A DNA stretch of 5,583 nucleotides, taken from Desulfobacula sp. Its GTDB lineage: Bacteria > Desulfobacterota > Desulfobacteria > Desulfobacterales > Desulfobacteraceae. The notes beneath the pieces were generated by a model, which was given only the letters and a program-made list of their open reading frames with translations, had not been told where the DNA came from and made no database searches. How positions within the stretch are numbered: the first letter of the stretch is position 1; every line of letters starts with the position of its first letter. The translations under genes and the position numbers were made by a program. Shown here one piece after another: positions 1-5,583 of this stretch. The stretch lies in contig JAQICW010000638.1 in NCBI GenBank assembly GCA_027858355.1, positions 1 to 5,583 of the forward strand, written 5' to 3'.

Positions 1-2292
1 GAAACCATTACAAAATTGATGGAAATAGAATATGGTTTTTCAGGTGAAATTTCCAGACTGGCCGGTGAAAATGAAAATTATTTAATTAAAAAAGAGAGTG
101 GTGCCTGTTTTGTGCTTAAGCTGGCAGATGAAGAAACCACGGCTGGAATGATAGAGATTGAACACCTTGCCGTGGACCGACTCATTGATGCCAAGCTTCC
201 TATCCGTCTTCCAAGGGTAATTCCGACTCGTACTGAATCTGTCCAGGCCTGTTTGATGACAAAAGACAGCAAAGAAATCCGTGGGCGACTTCTTGAGTTT
301 GTGCAGGGAAAAGCGTGGTGTCAGACTCTTCCAGCAACAAATGAGCAGTTAGAAGATCTTGGAAAAATTATTGCAAAGATGGCTACAGCCTTGTCTTTTA
401 TTGTTCATCCGGATTCCAAAAGAACCCACCATTGGGATCTGGCCAGGGCAGATCAGCATCGTTCCAGAATTTCTATAATTGACAGCCCAAAAAGACGTCA
501 GATCCTTGAATGGGTTTTCCATCTTTATGCTGCAATTGTTATGCCTTTATTGGAATCCTTGCCCAAATCCCTTGTCCACGGGGATATCAATGACGACAAT
601 GTCCTGGTGGCTGACGGCCGAATCGCAGGTATCCTGGATTTTGGGGACTGCCTGGAAAATCCCACTGTGTGTGATCTTGCCATTGCCCTTGCCTATCATA
701 CCCTGGATGAAGACAATCCTCTGGAAGCGGCTGCAATAATTATTGGTGCCTATCACAAAATCCGTGCTTTATCCATGGATGAAATCACTGTAATTTTCCC
801 GTTGATGTGTGCAAGGCTGGCTGTCTCCGTCATCATATCGGCTCAACGAAAAAAAATCGATCCAGATAGGGAAAGCTGGTTTGTATCGGAAGACAGGGCC
901 TGGAAAAAACTGGAGCTCTTTTCCTTAACAACCCCTGCCCGGGCAGCAATTATCCTGGCAGGCAAAACACCTCTTGAACCCTTTGAAGATCGCGGTGCCT
1001 GTGTTGCTGATCTTTTGAAAAACCGGAATAAATGTATTGCCCCATCTGTGTCACCCTCCTATGACAGACCTTTAAAAATTCTGCACGGCAAAGGCCAATA
1101 CCTTTACGATTACAATGGCAGACCCTTTCTGGATCTGTATAACAATGTCTGCCATGTGGGTCATTGCCACCCCAAAGTGGTTGAAGCAGGCCAACGACAG
1201 ATGGCCAGACTAAACACCAATACCCGCTATTTATATGATGGGCTTACAGAGTATGCCCAAAGGCTTTGTGACACCCTTCCCGATGAACTGGATACCTGTT
1301 TTTTTGTCAACTCAGGCAGCGAAGCCAATGAACTTGCCCTGCGGATTGCAAAAACATACACAGGAAACAAGGACATGCTCGTTGTTGACAATGCCTATCA
1401 CGGGCATACCAGTTCTATGATTGATATCAGTCCCTATAAATTTATGGGGAAAGGTGGCAAAGGCAAACCTGAACCATGGGTACATGTGGTGCCTTCAGCA
1501 GACGGATACAGGGGCAGATTCAAAGGCCAGGGAGAAGATGCAGGCAAATCCTATGGCAATCAAGTGGGGGAAATACTTGACACAATTGGGACACCCATTG
1601 CAGGATTTATCACAGAATCCCTTTTATCCTGCGGTGGACAGGTAATTCCACCCCATGGATATTTTGAAACTGTTTTCAAACATGTCAGAAATAGCGGCGG
1701 CCTTTGCATCACAGATGAAGTTCAGACCGGCTTTGGCAGGGTTGGTTCACATTTCTGGGCCTTTGAGCTTCAAAACGTGATCCCTGATATAGTGGTCATG
1801 GGCAAACCCATTGGAAACGGCCACCCCATGGCAGCAGTTGTGACCAGAAAAGAGATTGCTCAAGTTTTTGCCAATGGCATGGAATTTTTTGCAACCTTTG
1901 GCGGCAACCCAGTATCCTGTGCCATAGGAATGGCAGTTCTGGATGTTATAAAAGACGAAGGCCTTCAGGAACATGCAAAACAGGTTGGTGCAAGGATGCT
2001 TGAAGGGCTCAATAACCTCAAGGACAAGCATAATATTATCGGCGATGTAAGAGGCATCGGCCTTTTTATAGGTATAGAACTGGTAAAGGATAGAATCACT
2101 TTGGCACCTGCTACCCAAAAGGCGTCTGAAATGGTCAACCACATGAAAGAAAAAGGAATTTTACTGGGGACTGACGGCCCATTTAATAATGTCATTAAAA
2201 TCAAACCCCCGATGGTCATAACAAAAGAAGATGTTGACATGTTTATCCGAGTGTTTGATGATGCACTGTCAAACATGGAAACTGAAGATTGA
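1..2292 (+). CDS. Bifunctional APH-fold kinase / class III PLP phospho-lyase (aminotransferase-fold), 5' end probably outside the window
   Basis: Residues are numbered from the ATG at 19. Residues ~1-290 form an aminoglycoside-phosphotransferase (choline/hydroxylysine kinase-like) domain: beta-3 lysine in VLKL (K34), catalytic loop HGD-x4-N (H187, D189, N194) and metal-binding ILDFGD (D207). After a linker, residues ~340-757 form a class III PLP enzyme: YNNVCHVGHCHP near the start, NSGSEAN (431-437) for phosphate binding, TDEVQTGFGR (D566) and MGKPIGNGHP with Schiff-base lysine K596. That lysine motif and the later FATFGGNPVSCA closely resemble animal ethanolamine-phosphate and 5-phosphohydroxylysine phospho-lyases, recalled from memory. 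I infer that the kinase phosphorylates an amino-alcohol and the lyase releases ammonia, phosphate and an aldehyde in the cytoplasm. Many bacterial relatives carry an M23 peptidase domain between the two; none is seen here. The frame stays open to base 1, there is no Shine-Dalgarno before ATG 19, and the preceding residues ETITKL fit the family's first helix, so the start lies upstream. The substrate is unproven; other amino-alcohols or ordinary transamination are possible. Confidence 0.9.
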   Translation, partial: ETITKLMEIEYGFSGEISRLAGENENYLIKKESGACFVLKLADEETTAGMIEIEHLAVDRLIDAKLPIRLPRVIPTRTESVQACLMTKDSKEIRGRLLEFVQGKAWCQTLPATNEQLEDLGKIIAKMATALSFIVHPDSKRTHHWDLARADQHRSRISIIDSPKRRQILEWVFHLYAAIVMPLLESLPKSLVHGDINDDNVLVADGRIAGILDFGDCLENPTVCDLAIALAYHTLDEDNPLEAAAIIIGAYHKIRALSMDEITVIFPLMCARLAVSVIISAQRKKIDPDRESWFVSEDRAWKKLELFSLTTPARAAIILAGKTPLEPFEDRGACVADLLKNRNKCIAPSVSPSYDRPLKILHGKGQYLYDYNGRPFLDLYNNVCHVGHCHPKVVEAGQRQMARLNTNTRYLYDGLTEYAQRLCDTLPDELDTCFFVNSGSEANELALRIAKTYTGNKDMLVVDNAYHGHTSSMIDISPYKFMGKGGKGKPEPWVHVVPSADGYRGRFKGQGEDAGKSYGNQVGEILDTIGTPIAGFITESLLSCGGQVIPPHGYFETVFKHVRNSGGLCITDEVQTGFGRVGSHFWAFELQNVIPDIVVMGKPIGNGHPMAAVVTRKEIAQVFANGMEFFATFGGNPVSCAIGMAVLDVIKDEGLQEHAKQVGARMLEGLNNLKDKHNIIGDVRGIGLFIGIELVKDRITLAPATQKASEMVNHMKEKGILLGTDGPFNNVIKIKPPMVITKEDVDMFIRVFDDALSNMETED

Positions 2293-2296
2293 CGTT

Positions 2297-2313
2297 GTTA
2301 AAAAATTTTTAAC
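2297..2313. repeat. A/T-rich perfect inverted repeat just after the kinase-lyase stop
   Basis: Two 8-base arms (GTTAAAAA and TTTTTAAC) flank a single central A, starting 5 bases after the TGA. It lacks a G/C stem and a usable loop, so it is not a normal intrinsic terminator. It could be a protein-binding palindrome or chance in AT-rich DNA. The rest of the 113-bp gap to the next gene shows no convincing promoter, so read-through from the upstream gene is possible. Confidence 0.3.
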
Positions 2314-2392
2314 TCTACAAAATGAATTGATAAATCCAAAGATAATAAAAATTTGGATTGCATTACATAATACAAATAAACCTTTTTTCAAC

Positions 2393-2396
2393 GGAG
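2393..2396 (+). promoter_or_regulatory. Ribosome-binding site of the thioesterase
   Basis: GGAG in the context ACGGAGAAAC, 9 bases before the ATG at 2406. It decides the start over the longer in-frame reading that begins near 2358. Confidence 0.7.
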
Positions 2397-2405
2397 AAAC
2401 AAAGA

Positions 2406-2870
2406 ATGAAAGCATTTCAAGATTATTATCCAGAAGATTTCAGCCATTGCTATGGATGTGGAAGACTTAATGAACACGGATTACAGATTAAAAGTTATTG
2501 GGATGGTGAGGAAAGTGTTGCAAAACTCATTCCCAATGAAAAATATATTGCCATACCGGGATTTGCCTATGGCGGATTAATCGCCTCTCTTATTGACTGC
2601 CATGGTACCGGAACGGCTGCTGCTGCAAAATACCGGGAAGAAGGCAGAGGTATGGATACAGAACCGGCTCTGCGGTATGTCACAGCATCTTTAAAAGTGG
2701 ATTTTCTTGCACCAACCCCTTTGGGTGTGGAACTTGAAATCCGGGGCAAGGTTATTGAAATAAAAGAAAAAAAAGTGGTTATAGAAGCAACCGTACTGGC
2801 GGAAAATAAAATCTGTGCAACCGGTAAAGTGGTCGCCGTACGGATGCCGAAAACCATGTTAAATAAATAA
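2406..2870 (+). CDS. PaaI-family hotdog-fold acyl-CoA thioesterase
   Basis: This 154-residue protein has the size and layout of a single-domain PaaI/4HBT hotdog thioesterase, which hydrolyses acyl-CoA thioesters in the cytoplasm, usually as a dimer or tetramer. The N-terminus has the CYGCG...N..GL motif (C15-G19, N22, G25-L26) common in this group. The central helix region reads PGFAYGGLIASLIDCHG (51-67): GG 56-57 and D64 occupy the places of the usual HGG-x(n)-D/E active-site segment, with tyrosine (Y55) where many PaaI proteins have histidine. YVTASLKVDFLAPTP follows as the long central strand, and the C-terminal strands end in CATGKVVAVRMP. I chose the ATG at 2406 because GGAG at 2393-2396 lies 9 bases before it and the family motif starts right after it; an in-frame extension to about 2358 has no ribosome-binding site. 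It lies 113 bp after the kinase-lyase in the same direction and converges with the broken dehydrogenase, with 28 bp between the stops. The acyl substrate cannot be told from sequence. Confidence 0.88.
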   Translation: MKAFQDYYPEDFSHCYGCGRLNEHGLQIKSYWDGEESVAKLIPNEKYIAIPGFAYGGLIASLIDCHGTGTAAAAKYREEGRGMDTEPALRYVTASLKVDFLAPTPLGVELEIRGKVIEIKEKKVVIEATVLAENKICATGKVVAVRMPKTMLNK

Positions 2871-2898
2871 GTTAAGCAAATAAATGAATTCTTTACCC

Positions 2899-3550
2899 CT
2901 ATCTGCCGGTCAAAGGTCTTCCAAGACTGTAAATCTGGCCGCAATGATCATAGGCAAGCGCATTATCAAGGCTTTTAATCTGATCAAACTGATCCCTGAT
3001 TTCTTCGGCTTTTATCACCCTTTTTGTGTCACCAATGCAGATGCCTTTGCCGGAAACCATTGCTGAACGGGCAAACCAACCGGCACTCATGGTAAAAATC
3101 ATCCCGGATTCCTGATTTCCTTCAGAGCACAGAAAGGTCACAATGGGCGTGTTGAATTCAGGCTTGATTCTTTTGGCCACTTCATCGGGGAAAACACCCT
3201 GGGTCATTCCAGTCTTTTTCAGTCATCTTCATAAATGTCCGGTCCCGCAGTATTCCGGCATTGTTAATCAGAATATCCACCTTGCCAAAATGATCCATGG
3301 CCGTGTCAACTATATTTTTGCCGCCTTTCATGGTTGCCACTGAATCAAAACTCGCAACAGCCTTTCCACCGGACTTTTTTATTTCATCCACCACTTTGTC
3401 TGCTGTCCTGACCTGATCCGGGCCATGGCCGATATCATTGACCACAACCTGGGCACCTCTTTTTGCAAGATCCAGCGCATATTCTCTTCCAATCCCTTCT
3501 CCTGCACCAGTTACAATGGCAACTCTGTTTTCAAATGTAATGGCTTCCAT
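2899..3550 (-). pseudogene. Broken short-chain dehydrogenase, (3R)-hydroxyacyl-CoA dehydrogenase (MFE-2-like) type, internal deletion plus frameshift
   Basis: Read on the minus strand from ATG 3550, the first ~115 codons give a clear SDR Rossmann half: TGAGEGIG (residues 14-21) for dinucleotide binding, acidic D39 after the second strand (VVVND) suggesting NAD rather than NADP, and NNAG (96-99). The match stops at TEKDW (W114, bases 3211-3209) and the frame then closes after a few unrelated codons. The C-terminal third resumes one base out of register at 3207 with MTQGVFPDEVAKRIKPEF and runs to the TAG at 2899, carrying the LCSE and SAGWFARSAMVSG-type tail of this family. Compared with the human peroxisomal MFE-2 dehydrogenase, recalled from memory, about 82 residues are absent between DW and MTQ. 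These would hold the catalytic Ser, the YxxxK pair and most of the substrate pocket. Restoring them gives ~300 residues, the expected size. GGAGG lies 5 bases before ATG 3550. Neither piece could be an active enzyme. A sequencing or assembly collapse is the main alternative. Confidence 0.88.
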
Positions 3551-3600
3551 CCAGCCTCCGCGCCTGTGCCTGAACAAAAACAGCTGTTTTCTCCGATTGC

Positions 3601-3613
3601 TGTGCCGGGCACA
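3601..3613. repeat. 13-bp G/C palindrome upstream of the dehydrogenase remnant
   Basis: TGTGCCGGGCACA consists of two perfect 6-base arms around one base. It lies about 50 bases before the dehydrogenase start on the minus strand, a plausible position for an operator. No T-run follows in either direction, so it is not a terminator. No regulator family is recognised. Confidence 0.3.
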
Positions 3614-3645
3614 ATCTATTAAAGTTTTTTCCATACCAACAGCCA

Positions 3646-3660
3646 TGCCCTGATCGGGCA
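3646..3660. repeat. 15-bp inverted repeat upstream of the dehydrogenase remnant
   Basis: TGCCC and GGGCA flank TGATC about 100 bases before the dehydrogenase start on the minus strand. It has neither the stem length nor the T-tract of a terminator. With the 3601-3613 palindrome it could form a paired operator, but the two sequences are not copies of each other. Confidence 0.25.
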
Positions 3661-3784
3661 AAACAAATAATGAAAGCATATCATCAAATATCATCCGCAT
3701 AAACTTAAAAATGAAATGATAGACATATGATCGGAAATTTGTTAATTTAACACATTATTGCTTCAAATTATCTTCTTATTCATT

Positions 3785-3802
3785 GCTTTTGGGGCTTTTG
3801 GG
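3785..3802 (+). repeat. Perfect tandem duplication of a 9-bp unit
   Basis: GCTTTTGGG occurs twice in immediate succession. The second copy also pairs with the bases after it: GCTTTT (3794-3799) and AAAAGC (3804-3809) form a 6-bp stem with a GGGA loop. No T-run follows, so a terminator is unlikely. It may be a slippage duplication or a regulatory site. Confidence 0.45.
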
Positions 3803-3932
3803 AAAAAGCAGATTATTGAGTAGTTTCAGCCTGACTAAAAATATCCATTCAATTATAGAATATTCTTCACTGGTCCATGTAAGGGATCATAAGATATACA
3901 TAAATCCAGTAGCTTACAACTATAATGGATGG

Positions 3933-3948
3933 TGGTATGATAATTGCA
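3933..3948 (+). promoter_or_regulatory. Candidate sigma-54 (-24/-12) promoter of the cyclase gene
   Basis: TGGTATGATAATTGCA matches the sigma-54 consensus TGGCACG-N4-TTGCA at all but two positions. The invariant GG (3934-3935) and GC (3946-3947) are exactly 10 bases apart. The predicted transcript would start near 3959, giving a leader of about 50 bases before ATG 4010. An overlapping sigma-70-like pair, TTGCAA (3944-3949) and TAAAAT (3966-3971) with a 16-base spacer, is an alternative reading of the same DNA. No enhancer-binding protein gene or clear upstream activator site is seen in the window. Confidence 0.5.
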
Positions 3949-4009
3949 AATTTAATTTCTCAGTTTAAAATATTAAGACCAAAATTATAAAAAGGCCTTT
4001 ACATGTATT

Positions 4010-5583
4010 ATGGAAAATTCAAACCGTTTACAATTTAAAACATTGCAGGGACGTCTTATTGTCCTATTGCTCGCTCCGGTTTTTTTAACATTTTTTGCCG
4101 GCAGTATAGTCAGTTTTATATACACCCGTAATATTATGATTAACCAATGGAATGAGTCTTCTGTTTTAAAACTCCAGCGTGCAGCCCATTATCTTGAAAT
4201 GCAGGTTTTAAAACCAATAGAATTACTGAACACCTTATATATGATTCCTTATTTTCAGGATATGGCAAAATCCAAAGACGAACTCTTAAAAAACCTGGCC
4301 GCTTTAGAGGGTGTTGTAAGGGTGGGGATCACATATTCACAGGATAGTGAAATAAATGAATTACGACCCAATCATTCCATGCATATGGGAGATCAAGGGC
4401 AGATGCAGATCCATCGCAGTCAAATTTTAAAAATCACTGAGCCTGAATATAATACTGATGCAGCCGAGGAGACGGTTACCCTTGTTTTATCTCTGCTGAA
4501 CAAGTCAGATCAGGTTATTGGGAATCTTGAAATCATCATGAGTTTTAAATATCTGCTGAAAGATATTTTTAAGATGGGATGGTGGCAGAGTAATATGGCA
4601 TGTATCGTGGATCAAAAGGGTAAATACCTGGTACATACCAATATGTTAATGAAAGGCCGGCAATTTCTGGGTGGAACGGATAATTTAATCGAGACGGCGG
4701 TTTTAAACGCTATGAAAACCAAGCCTTCCGGGACGATTCAATCAGGCGGATACCCTCCGGATATGGTGGCAGGCTTTCAGAAATTGGAGCATTTACCCTG
4801 GACCATTATATTGTTTGCCAAGGGAGAAAAAATATTCAAACCCATTATTGACTATAGAAATGCCTTTGCTTTGGGCGGCATTTTTTTAATCGTCATCATC
4901 CTTGTTCTGATACGGTTGCAGGTGGGAAATATTGTCGAAAAAATAAAAACACTGTCTGAAAAAGCTAAAAAAGTTGCAAAAGGGGATTATGGAGACCCCT
5001 TAAAGATAGAAACCCAAGATGAAATAGGCCAGCTGGTCCAAAGCTATAACTCCATGACCAAAGGGCTTAAGGAACGTGATTTTATAAGAGATTCTTTTGG
5101 ACGGTATGTTGATCCTGAATTTGCAAAATTTCTGCTCCAGCACCCAGATGCGGGCAAACTGGGAGGAGAAAGAAGAGAAGTTGCCATTTTAATGTCTGAT
5201 ATCAGGGGGTTTACAGCATTGTCAGAGACCTTGAGTCCTGAAGTCATAATAAATGTTCTAAACCAGTATTTCTCCCATATGATAAATATAATTCAAAGAT
5301 ATAACGGCATTATTGTTGATTTTTTCGGAGATGCAATCCTCGTCTTTTTTGAACCTTTTTCAAGCTCTATTGAAGATACTGCTCTGCACTGCATCCAGTG
5401 CGCCACTGATATGCAGAATGAGATGCGTGTATTCAATAAAAAAATGAAAAATGAGAATTTACCTGAATTGAATATGGGTATTGGAATAAATACAGGCCAG
5501 GTAATTGTTGGCAACATAGGCTCTGAAAGCCGTGCCAAATATGGGATAGTAGGATCTGCTGTAAATATCACCAGTCGTATTCA
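4010..5583 (+). CDS. Membrane-bound sensor nucleotide cyclase (dCache-like - HAMP - class III cyclase), 3' end cut by the window
   Basis: The frame from ATG 4010 is open to the window edge (524 complete codons). Residues 16-38 are a membrane helix, and 39-283 a periplasmic sensor of dCache style, with the strand pattern CIVDQKGKYLVHTN (198-211) typical of its membrane-near lobe. Residues 285-301 form a second helix, and ~303-355 a HAMP domain ending in DEIGQLVQSYNSM. The linker FGRYVDPE...GGERREV leads into the cyclase domain. Both metal aspartates are present (D397 in SDIRGFT, D441 in FFGDA), as are N519 and R523 for catalysis. The two positions that usually read the base are not the adenylate-cyclase Lys/Asp: they appear as D437 and G512, so the nucleotide made is uncertain. 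The protein presumably senses a small molecule outside the membrane and makes a cyclic nucleotide inside. The ribosome-binding site is weak (AAAGG ending at 3995, 14 bases before the ATG), but no earlier in-frame ATG exists after the stop at 3974-3976. The remaining C-terminus is missing. Confidence 0.9.
   Translation, partial: MENSNRLQFKTLQGRLIVLLLAPVFLTFFAGSIVSFIYTRNIMINQWNESSVLKLQRAAHYLEMQVLKPIELLNTLYMIPYFQDMAKSKDELLKNLAALEGVVRVGITYSQDSEINELRPNHSMHMGDQGQMQIHRSQILKITEPEYNTDAAEETVTLVLSLLNKSDQVIGNLEIIMSFKYLLKDIFKMGWWQSNMACIVDQKGKYLVHTNMLMKGRQFLGGTDNLIETAVLNAMKTKPSGTIQSGGYPPDMVAGFQKLEHLPWTIILFAKGEKIFKPIIDYRNAFALGGIFLIVIILVLIRLQVGNIVEKIKTLSEKAKKVAKGDYGDPLKIETQDEIGQLVQSYNSMTKGLKERDFIRDSFGRYVDPEFAKFLLQHPDAGKLGGERREVAILMSDIRGFTALSETLSPEVIINVLNQYFSHMINIIQRYNGIIVDFFGDAILVFFEPFSSSIEDTALHCIQCATDMQNEMRVFNKKMKNENLPELNMGIGINTGQVIVGNIGSESRAKYGIVGSAVNITSRI

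Larger units (their letters stand above)
3551..4009. other. AT-rich intergenic region between the dehydrogenase remnant and the cyclase
   Basis: This 459-bp stretch separates two divergent genes and carries no recognisable gene. The minus strand stays open from 3700 into the dehydrogenase start for 50 extra codons, but the translation matches nothing I know. A plus-strand frame at 3783-3968 uses a TTG start and looks like chance. It holds two G/C palindromes near the dehydrogenase (3601-3613 and 3646-3660), a tandem 9-bp repeat (3785-3802), a 10-bp palindrome AGAATATTCT (3857-3866) and, nearest the cyclase, a -24/-12 promoter candidate. I see no convincing minus-strand promoter for the dehydrogenase. 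Confidence 0.6.

Noticed and set aside
1747..2142. Minus-strand open frame of 131 codons inside the kinase-lyase gene
   Set aside because: It lies opposite a strongly conserved PLP-enzyme coding stretch and its translation resembles no protein; it is a shadow.
2297..2313. Intrinsic terminator after the kinase-lyase gene
   Set aside because: The palindrome is pure A/T in its core with a one-base centre and no stable G/C stem, so it cannot form a standard terminator hairpin.
2567..2944. Minus-strand open frame of 125 codons over the thioesterase
   Set aside because: It is antisense to conserved hotdog motifs and overlaps the tail of the dehydrogenase remnant in another frame; it is a shadow.
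3182..3207. Programmed frameshift joining the two dehydrogenase halves
   Set aside because: A one-base shift would restore the frame but not the ~82 missing catalytic residues, and no slippery heptamer with a stimulator is seen, so a deletion explains it better.
3783..3968. Small plus-strand open frame of 61 codons in the intergenic region
   Set aside because: It starts at TTG without a ribosome-binding site, shows no recognisable motif, and its end overlaps the sigma-54 promoter candidate; it looks like chance.
3991..4000. AAAGGCCTTT palindrome before the cyclase start, as an operator
   Set aside because: It is a short 10-bp palindrome overlapping the presumed Shine-Dalgarno; this is too little to support a regulatory claim.

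Overview
The window reads as a piece of a Gram-negative bacterial chromosome of moderate-to-low G+C. The gene styles suggest an anaerobic deltaproteobacterium of the Desulfobacteraceae type: an MFE-2-like short-chain dehydrogenase, a PaaI-type thioesterase of the GGLIASLIDCH subgroup, a dCache-HAMP-cyclase receptor, and a candidate sigma-54 promoter. This placement is an inference from family resemblance. No rRNA or other taxonomic marker is present.

Layout. Bases 1-2292 (+) encode a two-domain protein. An aminoglycoside-phosphotransferase-fold small-molecule kinase is fused to a class III PLP enzyme of the phosphoethanolamine / phosphohydroxylysine phospho-lyase type. Its true start probably lies just upstream of base 1. 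After 113 bp comes a small hotdog-fold acyl-CoA thioesterase (2406-2870, +). Convergent to it, on the minus strand (3550-2899), is a short-chain dehydrogenase of the (3R)-hydroxyacyl-CoA dehydrogenase type. It is broken: its two ends lie in different frames and about 80 central codons, including the whole catalytic Ser/Tyr/Lys region, are missing. A 459-bp AT-rich region (3551-4009) follows, with small palindromes, a tandem 9-bp repeat and a well-spaced -24/-12 (sigma-54) promoter candidate. From 4010 to the right edge runs a membrane-bound class III nucleotide cyclase (N-terminal anchor, periplasmic dCache-like sensor, second membrane helix, HAMP, cyclase domain), cut by the window end.

How the genes work together. 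The kinase-lyase fusion is best read as a self-contained route: an amino-alcohol such as ethanolamine or hydroxylysine is phosphorylated by the first domain, and the second domain eliminates ammonia and phosphate to give an aldehyde. The thioesterase and the remnant dehydrogenase belong to acyl-CoA metabolism, but nothing ties them firmly to the kinase-lyase. The cyclase is a separate signalling unit, divergent from the dehydrogenase remnant. I see no mobile element, CRISPR array, tRNA or rRNA.
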